From contig DVKZ01000083.1 of NCBI GenBank assembly GCA_018715775.1, forward strand, positions 1-53,683: a stretch of 53,683 bases of DNA. Reading direction: 5' to 3'. The notes beneath the pieces were generated by a model. That model had not been told where the DNA came from. It worked only from the letters and a program-made list of their open reading frames with translations, and ran no database searches. This document shows positions 45,368-53,571 of this stretch, in pieces; the first letter of the stretch is position 1, and each line of letters begins with the position of its first letter. This DNA comes from Candidatus Fimousia stercorigallinarum (GTDB lineage: Bacteria > Bacillota > Clostridia > Lachnospirales > Lachnospiraceae). The translations under genes were made by a program, and so were the position numbers.

Positions 45368-45982
45368 TTAGGATGGTTTTACGATATGGGACGCTGTCAT
45401 CATAGACTCCACAATCTCATACATATTCGTTGCAGTTCCCACTGCCAGCTTCTCTGCCAAACCGTAATGATTCAGGCAGGTTCCGCAAGTCAGGATCTCG
45501 ACACCTTCTGCTTCTAATGTTTTTAAATCCTGAATGGTATCTTCATTTTCACTGGATAAAAATGCGCCACGGTTGTATAAAATGACTTTAGAAGGAAGTT
45601 CTTCCATTTTTGTCAGTGCAAATACAAATCCCTTGATCAGCTGTTTTCCGAGACTTTCATCACCGGTTCCCATCACATCAGAAGACAATACAACAACCGT
45701 TCCTTTTCCTCTGCGATCCGGCTGACAATTCACTTCTTCCTCTACTTCTGACTTCTCTCCAACACCTGTGACTGCGATCATAACTGCAAACTGATTGTCA
45801 TCAATCTTCTCGGAAGAAGCATCTAAATTTTTATGTTTTGCCATCTTCATAACGTTCTGCACGGCAATTTCATTATCCACAAGAACTTTAACTGTATCAT
45901 CCTGCTTCAGTTCTTCAATTGCTTTCTTTGTTTCGATTACCGGTAACGGACATGCCTTACCTAATGCATTGACTTCTACCAT
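45368..45982 (-). CDS. yedF: YedF, selenium-metabolism sulfurtransferase-like protein
   Basis: A 204-residue two-domain protein. Residues 1-75 are a TusA/SirA-like domain with the CPxP motif in NALGKACPLPVIETKKA. Residues 95-204 are a DsrE-like domain with VEILTCGTCLNHYGL carrying a Cys pair. This fused form (YedF) occurs next to selD in many Firmicutes and is thought to handle a selenium-bearing intermediate. The start was set from AAGGAG before the ATG. It follows selD by 14 bases. Confidence 0.88.
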   Translation of the reverse strand: MVEVNALGKACPLPVIETKKAIEELKQDDTVKVLVDNEIAVQNVMKMAKHKNLDASSEKIDDNQFAVMIAVTGVGEKSEVEEEVNCQPDRRGKGTVVVLSSDVMGTGDESLGKQLIKGFVFALTKMEELPSKVILYNRGAFLSSENEDTIQDLKTLEAEGVEILTCGTCLNHYGLAEKLAVGTATNMYEIVESMMTASHIVKPS

Positions 45983-45996
45983 ATTTATCTTCTCCT

Positions 45997-47022
45997 TTAT
46001 CCTTTTACCGTAATTAAGATTTCCTGTTTCTCTGTGATTTCTCCGATGATTCCGCATGGAAGACCAAGCTGTTCCAGCTCAGCAAGTGCTTTTTTTGCAT
46101 CTTCCGGTCTCATGCTGACAAGCAGTCCGCCGGATGTCTGCGGGTCAAATAAGATTTCTTCCATCGCAAAGGAACATTCTTCAAACCGGACCTGGTCGCC
46201 GACATGATTTCTGTTTCTCTGTCCGGCCGCCGTAATATAAAATTCTTCTACATAATCATCGCATTCGCTAATATACGGCACTTTCGAAGCATCAATGATT
46301 GCGGAAACTTTATTGTCCAGCATTTCCATCAGATGTGCAAGCAATCCAAATCCTGTCACATCCGTGCAGCTGTGTACTTCATATTTTCGGACGATCTCAG
46401 ATGCGTATTTATTGAGCATTTCCATAGAATCCGTCGCTTTTTTCAATGCTTCTTCCGATGCGCCGCCGACTCTCTGCGCGGTACATACGATACCAACGCC
46501 TAATGGCTTTGTAAGGAGCAGACAATCTCCCGGAAGTGCACGGTTATTTTCAAAAATCCGGTCCGGATGGATCGTTCCGGTTACGGATAACCCGTATTTG
46601 ACATCTTCATCTGCGATCGAATGTCCGCCTGCAAGTACACCCCCTGCTTCCCGGACTTTTTCGCTTCCTCCCATCAGGATCTTTCCTAAAATATTCAGAT
46701 CCATCTTCTCCGGAAAACATACAATATTCAATGCTGTTTTCACATCACCACCCATCGCATAAACATCACTCAGAGCATTCGCTGCTGCGATCTTTCCAAA
46801 CAAATACGGATCTTCTACCATTGGAGGAAAGAAATCCAGTGTCTGCACAATCGCCAGATCATCGCTCAGCCGGTATACGGCCGCGTCGTCTGAGTGATCG
46901 AATCCGACAAGCAGATTCGGATCTTCAAACTTCGGAAGCTTCTGCAGCACCCTGCTTAATGCGGCAGGTCCGAGTTTTGCCGTACATCCGCCGCCTTTAC
47001 AAAATACAATTTCTTTTTCCAT
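45997..47022 (-). CDS. selD: Selenophosphate synthase
   Basis: A 341-residue enzyme forming selenophosphate from selenide and ATP. The catalytic loop near the N-terminus reads [12 protein letters not shown]; the catalytic residue is a Cys (TGT), not selenocysteine. AIR-synthase-like motifs include [14 protein letters not shown] and [13 protein letters not shown]. The ATG after AGGAG is preferred over one six codons earlier. No selA, selB or selC is in the window. Neighbouring yedF and DUF3343 suggest selenium for a molybdenum hydroxylase cofactor. Confidence 0.93.
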   Translation of the reverse strand: MEKEIVFCKGGGCTAKLGPAALSRVLQKLPKFEDPNLLVGFDHSDDAAVYRLSDDLAIVQTLDFFPPMVEDPYLFGKIAAANALSDVYAMGGDVKTALNIVCFPEKMDLNILGKILMGGSEKVREAGGVLAGGHSIADEDVKYGLSVTGTIHPDRIFENNRALPGDCLLLTKPLGVGIVCTAQRVGGASEEALKKATDSMEMLNKYASEIVRKYEVHSCTDVTGFGLLAHLMEMLDNKVSAIIDASKVPYISECDDYVEEFYITAAGQRNRNHVGDQVRFEECSFAMEEILFDPQTSGGLLVSMRPEDAKKALAELEQLGLPCGIIGEITEKQEILITVKG

Positions 47023-47039
47023 AATGATCTCCTGTTTCA

Positions 47040-47276
47040 TTAAAAATAAATTTCACAACATTGATCATAAACAAGGGAATTTTCATCCATAAAGGCCAGC
47101 ACTTCTTCCTTATATTCCGGAGGCATGCTCCAGGAAAGCCCACAGCCTGCGGACACTTCTTCCGGAAGCGGTATCATGCGTCCCGGCATCCCTGCCTTTT
47201 TGCACTTCATCTCCATTGCCATAGCCTGTGTTGTCGTCTCAAATGATATGATCAGTGTTAACTTCTTTTCTCTCAT
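47040..47276 (-). CDS. DUF3343 putative Se/S carrier-like protein
   Basis: A 78-residue protein of the family annotated as putative selenium or sulfur carrier. It has [19 protein letters not shown], then [17 protein letters not shown] with the conserved Gly-Cys-Gly, and ends in a Cys pair (QCCEIYF). It directly precedes selD and is coupled to the phosphodiesterase gene by an abutting stop and start. Confidence 0.85.
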   Translation of the reverse strand: MREKKLTLIISFETTTQAMAMEMKCKKAGMPGRMIPLPEEVSAGCGLSWSMPPEYKEEVLAFMDENSLVYDQCCEIYF

Positions 47277-47755
47277 TATACATCCTCTAAAATAATTTTT
47301 TGAATCGTATATTGTTTATCCTGTATCTCCATAACAACCATAGACGCCTGTCCATAACGTGGACTTCCGCACGACCCCGGATTCAGCCACAATCTTCCTC
47401 GAAATACTTCTTCCGAGTACCGGTGCGTATGTCCATGAATAACAATATCCGCTTTTTCTACCAATCTTCCCGCATCCATCTGATCATGAACCATTAAAAA
47501 CGTAAGTCCACCGATTTTAAAAAGCTGTCTTTTTGCGATCCGGTAAGCCCATGGATCACGATCGCTGTTGCCCCGGACAAGATAAAACCGCCCATACGCA
47601 CGAAACTGATCGAGTACACGTTCCGTTGTCACATCTCCCGCATGCAGCACATAATCACACATCTTCAAAATATCTAGCATCTGCTTGCTCACATAATTAT
47701 GGCTGTCCGATACAATTCCAACTCTGTATTTTTTCTCTTTTTTTAATCTGAACAT
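47276..47755 (-). CDS. YfcE/MJ0936-type metallophosphoesterase
   Basis: A 159-residue calcineurin-like phosphodiesterase with a two-metal site: SDSHN near residue 16, HAGDVT near 39, RGNSDRD near 59 (GNSD in place of GNCD), VHDQ near 90 and HGHTHR near 107. It probably acts on phosphodiesters; its link to the selenium genes is positional only. First gene of the minus-strand cluster. Confidence 0.88.
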   Translation of the reverse strand: MFRLKKEKKYRVGIVSDSHNYVSKQMLDILKMCDYVLHAGDVTTERVLDQFRAYGRFYLVRGNSDRDPWAYRIAKRQLFKIGGLTFLMVHDQMDAGRLVEKADIVIHGHTHRYSEEVFRGRLWLNPGSCGSPRYGQASMVVMEIQDKQYTIQKIILEDV

Positions 47756-47797
47756 AATACCCCTTTCCCGTTTTCTTCCAGTATATCACAGAAATTA

Positions 47798-47836
47798 AAA
47801 AAGTTCTCAAAACTCTTCTTAATTTTGAGAACTTTT
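47798..47836 (-). terminator. Intrinsic terminator after nagBA
   Basis: AAAGTTCTCAAAA and TTTTGAGAACTTT pair perfectly around a short loop, with T-runs on both sides; it can serve nagA on the minus strand. Confidence 0.85.
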
Positions 47837-47890
47837 CTATATTACCACCACACATGACAGACAAACGTCTTCCCATGTGCTCCGGTTCCT

Positions 47891-49012
47891 TTATAATAAT
47901 ACGCCGTCTATACAGACTTTTTTGAGATTATACTGCTGATCTACGATTAAAAAATCCGCTTTTTTCCCAGACTCCAGAGAACCGACCTCATCATCGATTC
48001 CAATCGATCTGGCAGGATTTCTCGTAGCAGCAAAAATTGCTTCCGATTCTTCAACTCCAAATGACATTGCTCTGCACATACAGTCATACAAATTCGTCGT
48101 AGATCCTGCGATCGTGCCATCTTTCAACGTTGCTTTCCGATCCTTCACGATCACCGGCTGTCCGCCCAATTCATACATTCCGTCTTCTAATCCTGTTGCA
48201 CTTAGAGAATCGCTGATCAAAACCATCCGTTCCGCACCAATGGCTTTAAACATCATCTGAACAACAGCCGGATGGACATGCATGCCATCGCTGATAATTT
48301 CCACCATGCAATGCGTATCTTCTACTGCAGCCCCGATCAGGCCCGGTGCCCGGTGTCCCAACGGATTCATTGCATTGAATAAATGCGTAACATGATTGGC
48401 GCCAGACGCAAATGCTTCTTTTGACGTCTCATAATCCGCACAAGTATGCCCGAGAGAAATATTTACACGGTCGTGCATTTTACGAATGAACTCCATCGCA
48501 CCTTCTTCTTCCGGCGCAAGCGTCAGCACTTTGATCATTCCTCCGGATGCGCGGTTACATTCTTCAAAAAAGGCTTCCTCTGCTTGTTTGATATATTTTT
48601 CATTCTGAGCTCCTTTTTTGGCCGGTGCCACAAACGGTCCCTCCATATGGATTCCTGCGATCTTCGCCATATCCGCTGTTCTTTCCACCTGTGTGACAGT
48701 CGGAAAAATTGCAAGCAGTTCCTCTTTCGATACCGTCATCGAAGTCGGACAATACGATGTGATCCCATGTGTTCCCTCGTATTTCAGGATTTTTTCCAGG
48801 TGTTCTTTTTTTGCATCTCCAAAATCACATCCTGCCGCACCATGGCTGTGCACATCGACCAGTCCCGGTATGATCTTGCATCCCCTTGCATCGATCACCG
48901 TTTGATCCGTCAGATCTTCTTTTGAATCTACGATCCTGTCCCCCAGGATATAAAGTTCTTTTTGCTCAAAGTTTCCTGTTTCTGTGAACACATACCCATT
49001 TTTAACAATCAT
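47891..49012 (-). CDS. nagA: N-acetylglucosamine-6-phosphate deacetylase
   Basis: A 373-residue amidohydrolase converting GlcNAc-6-P to GlcN-6-P and acetate. The metal-binding HSHG is in PGLVDVHSHGAAGCDFG (about 51-67). EGPFVAPAKKGAQ, SLGHTCADYE and HLFNAMNPLGHRAPG are present, as is the catalytic Asp in VLISDSLSATG (about 275). It abuts nagB (three bases), so both steps of GlcNAc-6-P use are coupled. Confidence 0.95.
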   Translation of the reverse strand: MIVKNGYVFTETGNFEQKELYILGDRIVDSKEDLTDQTVIDARGCKIIPGLVDVHSHGAAGCDFGDAKKEHLEKILKYEGTHGITSYCPTSMTVSKEELLAIFPTVTQVERTADMAKIAGIHMEGPFVAPAKKGAQNEKYIKQAEEAFFEECNRASGGMIKVLTLAPEEEGAMEFIRKMHDRVNISLGHTCADYETSKEAFASGANHVTHLFNAMNPLGHRAPGLIGAAVEDTHCMVEIISDGMHVHPAVVQMMFKAIGAERMVLISDSLSATGLEDGMYELGGQPVIVKDRKATLKDGTIAGSTTNLYDCMCRAMSFGVEESEAIFAATRNPARSIGIDDEVGSLESGKKADFLIVDQQYNLKKVCIDGVLL

Positions 49013-49015
49013 TTT

Positions 49016-49759
49016 TTACAGCAGTCCTTTCTCCTTAATAATGGAAAGTGCATCTTCATCCGCATATAATACGACATTATTATGAAGCTGTAAAATGGAT
49101 GCCTGCACTTTCGGAGTAATATCTCCGTACAAAGTATCGTATAATGCCTGCGCTTTGTTCTTACCGGATACAGCTAAGATGACTTTTTTGGCAGACATAA
49201 TATTACCTACTCCCATAGAATACGCCTGTTTTGGGACATCGTCAATGCTGTCAAAGAATCTTGCATTTGCTTTTAATGTACTTTCAGCAAGATCTACACA
49301 ATGTGTTCCTTTAATAAAGATTTCTCCCGGTTCATTGAATCCGATATGTCCGTTTCCACCGATGCCGAGAAGCTGTACATCAATTCCTCCAACGTTTTCG
49401 ATGATCGCTTCGTATTCACTACATGCTTTATCCGAATCTTCTTCCAGTCCGTTTGGAACATATGTGTTTGCTTTATCGATATTTACATGATCAAATAAGT
49501 GGTGATTCATAAAATAACGGTATCCCTGATCATCATCCGGGCCAAGACCTTTGTACTCATCCAGGTTAACAGATGTTACTTTTGAAAAATCCACGGTTCC
49601 TTCCTCATATGCTTTTACAAGATATTCGTAAGTTCCTTCCGGTGTAGAACCAGTTGCCAGACCAAGAACAATTTCCGGATTCTGCCGGATTTCCTGAATC
49701 AAATCTTCTGCAATTTTCTTACTCATTTCATCATAATTTTTACAATAAACAAATCTCAT
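49016..49759 (-). CDS. nagB: Glucosamine-6-phosphate deaminase
   Basis: A 247-residue isomerase/deaminase converting GlcN-6-P to fructose-6-P and ammonia. Motifs are GLATGSTPEGTY, the catalytic region SVNLDEYKGLGPDDDQGYRY (Asp and Glu), and LGIGGNGHIGFNEPG with the catalytic His. The ATG after AGGAGG is chosen; 77 upstream in-frame codons are promoter DNA. It is first in the nagBA operon. Confidence 0.95.
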   Translation of the reverse strand: MRFVYCKNYDEMSKKIAEDLIQEIRQNPEIVLGLATGSTPEGTYEYLVKAYEEGTVDFSKVTSVNLDEYKGLGPDDDQGYRYFMNHHLFDHVNIDKANTYVPNGLEEDSDKACSEYEAIIENVGGIDVQLLGIGGNGHIGFNEPGEIFIKGTHCVDLAESTLKANARFFDSIDDVPKQAYSMGVGNIMSAKKVILAVSGKNKAQALYDTLYGDITPKVQASILQLHNNVVLYADEDALSIIKEKGLL

Positions 49760-49823
49760 AGCGTATTTCCTCCTAAATTTCATTTCATTTTTATTCATCT
49801 GCGTTGAAGTTTTCCTCCATTTA

Positions 49824-49852
49824 AAAATACCACATATGAAATTTAATTTCAA
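49824..49852 (-). promoter_or_regulatory. nagB promoter overlapped by a 15-bp perfect palindrome
   Basis: On the minus strand TTGAAA, 17-bp spacer, TATTTT. The palindrome TGAAATTTAATTTCA (49837-49851) covers the -35 box. Related TTTCATTT blocks lie at about 49780-49795 and 49878-49886. It is the best candidate operator for the divergent RpiR-type regulator. Confidence 0.65.
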
Positions 49853-49889
49853 GTAATTTTTAAAAAAATGTTGTAATATTTCATTTCCA

Positions 49890-49918
49890 TTGTTTTTCCG
49901 CGTGAAAAAGCATATACT
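49890..49918 (+). promoter_or_regulatory. Promoter of the RpiR-family regulator
   Basis: TTGTTT, 17-bp spacer, TATACT on the plus strand, 35 bases before the chosen ATG. Confidence 0.6.
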
Positions 49919-49952
49919 AAAGATGAAAAAACATCGTAATAAAGGAGTTTTT

Positions 49953-50825
49953 ATGCATACAACAAAAATTTTATTCAAACTGGAATCCACGATGCCGTTT
50001 TTATCAAATACCGAACAAAAATTAGGAAACTACATTTTAAAACATTCTTCAGAAGTATTATCCATGTCAACCAAGGAACTCGCACTTGCGAGTGATGTCA
50101 GCGAAGCAACGATCATTCGTTTTTCCCGTAAACTGGGAGTAGACGGATACAAAGAGCTGAAACTGCAGCTGTCCGTCGATCTCGCTTCAGACGGATCCTA
50201 TTCTTCCCCTGTTGACGTTTCCAAAGAAGATCATACCCTTGAAATCTTTAAAAAACTGGCTTCTTTTGCAACGGCATCCATCAACAGCACAGCCGAAACT
50301 CTCGATCAGGAATCCCTCGACGCTGCCGTCGATCTGATCGCACAAACGGCTCAAAATAACCACCGGATCTATTTAAGCGGTGTTGGTACGAGCAGCATTC
50401 TGGCAAAAGAATTTCAAGTAAAACTCATGCGTCTGAACATTATTTCCATTTTCTTTGAAGATATTCATCTACGCATGGAATCCACTTCTTTAATGAATGA
50501 GAATGATCTGGTCATCTGTTTTACCGCACTCGGAAAATCGATTCAAAATCAACAGCTGATCCAACTGGCCAACAAACGACATGCAAAAGTCATTTTGATC
50601 ACTCAATACGGAAATGCCAAGTTAGCTGAAAAAGCGGACATCACGCTCTATACCTCAATCATTGAGAATAATCTTCGGCTGATCAGCCAGACTTCTTTCA
50701 CCGTACAGTCGATCATTATCGATGCCCTATTCCTTGGACTCGCATTAAAGGATTTTTCAAAAATAAAAGAAGAAGTAGAGGAAACAAAGCAGATTTTTTC
50801 AGATTTCGGTTATTACATATCCTGA
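49953..50825 (+). CDS. RpiR/MurR-family transcriptional regulator
   Basis: A 290-residue regulator. The N-terminal HTH (about 5-80) has LSMSTKELALASDVSEATIIRFSRKLG, in which the recognition helix is ATIIRFSRK. The C-terminal SIS domain (about 125-265) binds a phosphosugar: IYLSGVGTSSILAKEF and CFTALGKSIQNQQL. AAAGGAG precedes the ATG. It is divergent from nagBA, so GlcNAc-6-P or GlcN-6-P is a likely effector. Confidence 0.87.
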   Translation: MHTTKILFKLESTMPFLSNTEQKLGNYILKHSSEVLSMSTKELALASDVSEATIIRFSRKLGVDGYKELKLQLSVDLASDGSYSSPVDVSKEDHTLEIFKKLASFATASINSTAETLDQESLDAAVDLIAQTAQNNHRIYLSGVGTSSILAKEFQVKLMRLNIISIFFEDIHLRMESTSLMNENDLVICFTALGKSIQNQQLIQLANKRHAKVILITQYGNAKLAEKADITLYTSIIENNLRLISQTSFTVQSIIIDALFLGLALKDFSKIKEEVEETKQIFSDFGYYIS

Positions 50826-50848
50826 TCAGACTTCTTTTGTGCCTGATA

Positions 50849-50877
50849 TTGCGTTTTTTGTGAAATCTCTGTATAAT
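50849..50877 (+). promoter_or_regulatory. Promoter of the LacI-family gene
   Basis: TTGCGT, 17-bp spacer, TATAAT on the plus strand. Confidence 0.65.
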
Positions 50878-50934
50878 TTATTTATTAATTATTAATAATT
50901 TTTAATTGTATCTATAAAGGAGGTTTCCTACACC

Positions 50935-52029
50935 ATGGCCGGCAAGAAAAAAGTAACAACAAAAATGATCGCCGACTATATCGGCATGTCACAATCAACC
51001 GTTTCCATGATTTTAAGTAACAAACCTTATGTTTCTTTTTCAAATGAAACGAAGGAAAAAGTTTTAAAAGCCGCTGAAGAACTCGGATATGAGAAAAAGA
51101 AAAAAAAGGTCAAAGATACCGATAAAATCATGGAAAAGACGATCATGATCATCTGTCCGCTTCTGTCAAACGGCTACTATTCAATGGTGATCCATTCGAT
51201 CATTGAACGTGCCCGTGAATATGGCTATACGACATTCGTTGCCCCAACCATGCGGGATGCATCAATGGAAGGCACCTATCTCGACATGATCTCCGTCATG
51301 CATGCCTGTGGCGTCATCTATCTCTATCCTCCGGCTATGGTTGAAAAGGCCAATGAAATCTCCCGATTAGTTCCAATGGTCTCTATTGGAGATAAAGCTC
51401 CGGCCTCCCGTTTCGATTCCGTCGAACTCGACAGCAAAAAACCGGGCATTCTGATCGGTAATTATCTTCTGGAACAGGGCCATACACATGTTGTCTATAT
51501 CTCATCTCCGATCAACGAAAAGGAAGTGGGACGAATGTCACGCCTGGATGGAATCAAAAAAGCTTTCCGCAGACACGGCTACCCGGAAGAAAATGTGTTG
51601 CTCGTCAAACCGGATTTTGAGACGTATTCCAACTATACGCCAAACACGTCCGAATACAGCAATGGATACGATCTGACATTAAAAATTTTGAATAGCGATT
51701 TTCAAACAACCGCATTTGTCGGAAATAATGATATGACGGCTCTCGGAATTATGGGCGCCTTAAAGGATCAAGGATTTCGTATCCCTCAGGACTATTCTGT
51801 CTGCGGATTTGACAATATTTCACTTTCTTCCATGCCTCAGATTTCACTGACGACCATTGAACATGCATCGGAATTAAAAGGTCAGGAAGCTGTTGATCTG
51901 ATTTACAAGAAAAATGCAACGAAGAAAAAGACAAAAGAATCGAAGTACAATTATATTATGCGCCTGGAATATGAACCCCAGCTGATCATACGCGGCAGTT
52001 CCGGAAAATGCCGGAGAAAGATCATTTAG
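50935..52029 (+). CDS. LacI-family transcriptional regulator
   Basis: A 364-residue repressor-type protein. The N-terminal HTH is TTKMIADYIGMSQSTVSMIL with the hinge region KEKVLKAAEELGY. A basic linker (EKKKKKVKD) follows. The periplasmic-binding-like domain contains VMHACGVIYLYPPAM, RMSRLDGIKKAFRRHGY and FVGNNDMTALGIMGALKDQG. The effector is unknown; no transport or catabolic operon is adjacent. It is monocistronic. Confidence 0.87.
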   Translation: MAGKKKVTTKMIADYIGMSQSTVSMILSNKPYVSFSNETKEKVLKAAEELGYEKKKKKVKDTDKIMEKTIMIICPLLSNGYYSMVIHSIIERAREYGYTTFVAPTMRDASMEGTYLDMISVMHACGVIYLYPPAMVEKANEISRLVPMVSIGDKAPASRFDSVELDSKKPGILIGNYLLEQGHTHVVYISSPINEKEVGRMSRLDGIKKAFRRHGYPEENVLLVKPDFETYSNYTPNTSEYSNGYDLTLKILNSDFQTTAFVGNNDMTALGIMGALKDQGFRIPQDYSVCGFDNISLSSMPQISLTTIEHASELKGQEAVDLIYKKNATKKKTKESKYNYIMRLEYEPQLIIRGSSGKCRRKII

Positions 52030-52048
52030 TAGAATATATGACACAAAG

Positions 52049-52105
52049 AAAAATCGCATAACCAAGCCATTTCTTTCATATTTAGCTTAGATATGCGATT
52101 TCTTC
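52049..52105. terminator. Bidirectional terminator between LacI gene and tRNA-Ser
   Basis: AAAAATCGCATA and TATGCGATTTCTT pair across about 32 bases that themselves include ATTTCTTTCATATTTAGC-type AT-rich loop. Confidence 0.6.
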
Positions 52106-52112
52106 GAAAAAC

Positions 52113-52200
52113 GGAGCGACTGGGATTCGAACCCAGGCACCGGTTACCCGACCTAACAGATTTCGAATCTGTCCTCTTCAACCAACTTGAGTACCGCTCC
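52113..52200 (-). tRNA. tRNA-Ser(CGA)
   Basis: An 88-base class II tRNA with a long variable arm. The anticodon loop TTCGAAA gives CGA, reading UCG. GGAGCGG/(T)CGCTCC form the acceptor stem and GGTTCGAATCC the T arm. The CCA end is not encoded. Confidence 0.95.
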
Positions 52201-52218
52201 ACTCTGTATTTATTACAT

Positions 52219-52250
52219 AAAAAAGTCACGTAAATACGCGACTTTTTTAT
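52219..52250 (-). terminator. Terminator of tRNA-Glu(CTC)
   Basis: AAAAAAGTCGCGT and ACGTGACTTTTTT pair on the minus strand, just after the tRNA. Confidence 0.75.
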
Positions 52251-52251
52251 A

Positions 52252-52323
52252 TAGCCCCTACGGGATTCGAACCCGTGTTACCGCCGTGAGAGGGCGGCGT
52301 CTTAACCACTTGACCAAGAGGCC
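52252..52323 (-). tRNA. tRNA-Glu(CTC)
   Basis: A 72-base tRNA. The anticodon loop CTCTCAC gives CTC, reading GAG. The body closely resembles the TTC isoacceptor at 53283-53354. CCA is not encoded. Confidence 0.93.
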
Positions 52324-52335
52324 TTACAACTTAGA

Positions 52336-52364
52336 ATTATACTATACCTAAAAGAAAAAAGCAA
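52336..52364 (-). promoter_or_regulatory. tRNA-Glu(CTC) promoter
   Basis: TTGCTT, 17-bp spacer, TATAAT on the minus strand, 12 bases before the tRNA 5' end. Confidence 0.7.
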
Positions 52365-52406
52365 GATGAAAATATATATTTATCATATCAAAGAAAGGAA
52401 AATGAA

Positions 52407-53045
52407 ATGAAAACAAATGATCCATGTCGTTCCTGCGTTGACTGCGGACGAAAAGCATGCCAAACAAGCAAAGAATCCTTATATCCTGATTTCTGTCTCA
52501 CTAAAACCGCTTCCGAAGAAGAACGAAATAGCATCCGGGACTGTTACATCGACGATACAGAAAATAATCAGATTATGAATGTAGCAGCAAAAATCCAGGC
52601 CGAGACATATGGTACGATTAACCGCGTAAAGGAAACGATTCTTTTTGCACAGCAAATGGGCTATCAAAAAATCGGCATTGCTACCTGCACGGCATTATTA
52701 AAAGAATCTCAAACTCTGACTCGAATTCTGAGACAGCACGGCTTTCAGGTATTTTCCGCCTGCTGTAAAGTGGGAGCGATCCCAAAATCTGATATCGATA
52801 TCCCAGAAGAGCATATCACACAAGGTCCGAATATATGTAATCCGATCATGCAGGCAAAAATCCTCAACGACGCCAAAACAGATCTCAATATCGTAATGGG
52901 ACTTTGTGTCGGACATGATATTCTTTTCCATAAGTATATCCAGGGACCAACCACTACATTAGTCGTAAAGGACAGAGTTCTGGCACATAATCCGGCCGCA
53001 GCACTTTATACTGTCCACAGTTTTAATAAAGATCTTCTTTCTTAA
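52407..53045 (+). CDS. DUF1847 family Cys-rich protein
   Basis: A 212-residue protein of a family of unknown function, common in anaerobes. The N-terminus holds a cluster CRSCVDCGRKAC and another Cys in PDFCLTK, suited to binding a metal or FeS cluster. Later Cys occur in IATCTALLKE, SACCKVGAIP, PNICNP and MGLCVGHD. The C-terminal part (LVVKDRVLAHNPAAALY) is a family hallmark. It stands alone between tRNA genes, on the opposite strand. Confidence 0.85.
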   Translation: MKTNDPCRSCVDCGRKACQTSKESLYPDFCLTKTASEEERNSIRDCYIDDTENNQIMNVAAKIQAETYGTINRVKETILFAQQMGYQKIGIATCTALLKESQTLTRILRQHGFQVFSACCKVGAIPKSDIDIPEEHITQGPNICNPIMQAKILNDAKTDLNIVMGLCVGHDILFHKYIQGPTTTLVVKDRVLAHNPAAALYTVHSFNKDLLS

Positions 53046-53063
53046 TTATTATTTTATACAATA

Positions 53064-53107
53064 AAAAAACGCTATAAACTGTATATACTTCAGTTCATAA
53101 CGCTTTT
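53064..53107 (-). terminator. Terminator of the rRNA-tRNA transcript
   Basis: AAAAGCGTTATGAACTG and CAGTTTATAGCGTTTTTTT pair with about 15 bp on the minus strand and end in a T-run. It also serves the convergent DUF1847 gene. Confidence 0.85.
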
Positions 53108-53110
53108 GAA

Positions 53111-53184
<74 letters not shown>

Positions 53185-53203
53185 ATAAATATATCAATAG
53201 AAA

Positions 53204-53275
53204 AGGCGCAGACCGGATTTGAACCGGTGCGTACTGGTGTTGCAGACCATTGCCTTACCACTTGGCTACTGCGCC
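53204..53275 (-). tRNA. tRNA-Cys(GCA)
   Basis: A 72-base tRNA with anticodon loop CTGCAAC, giving GCA. The U73 discriminator usual for tRNA-Cys is present. Confidence 0.95.
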
Positions 53276-53282
53276 TTATAAA

Positions 53283-53354
53283 TGACTCCTACGGGAATCG
53301 AACCCGTGTTACCGCCGTGAAAGGGCGATGTCTTAACCGCTTGACCAAGGAGCC
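53283..53354 (-). tRNA. tRNA-Glu(TTC)
   Basis: A 72-base tRNA with anticodon loop CTTTCAC, giving TTC. GGCTCCT/AGGAGTC form the acceptor stem, discriminator A. Confidence 0.95.
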
Positions 53355-53414
53355 ATATTATGATAATAGGTTCAGCTCCTAGGTTCTTAGCAATTAAAAT
53401 CCTAACGCTGAAAA

Positions 53415-53487
53415 CTCCCCGAGTAGGACTCGAACCTACGACAACGCGGTTAACAGCCGCGCGCTCTACCGACTGAGCTATCGAGGA
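53415..53487 (-). tRNA. tRNA-Asn(GTT)
   Basis: A 73-base tRNA with anticodon loop CTGTTAA, giving GTT. Acceptor TCCTCGA/TCGGGGA, discriminator G. First tRNA after the 23S gene in the minus-strand transcript. Confidence 0.95.
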
Positions 53488-53571
53488 ATACTGGGCGTGT
53501 ACCCTAAAAACTACATATAGAATTATAACATGCCTGACTATCTTATTCAAGTACTTTTTTCAACAGCCATT

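Noticed and set aside
46960..47000. Selenocysteine codon in SelD
   Set aside because: The catalytic position is TGT (Cys); there is no in-frame TGA.
49760..49990. N-terminal extension of NagB to 324 residues
   Set aside because: The extra 77 codons cover the promoter and operator; the ATG with AGGAGG gives the normal family length.
53488..53571. 5S rRNA in the spacer after 23S
   Set aside because: The 84-base spacer is too short and AT-rich and shows no 5S features.
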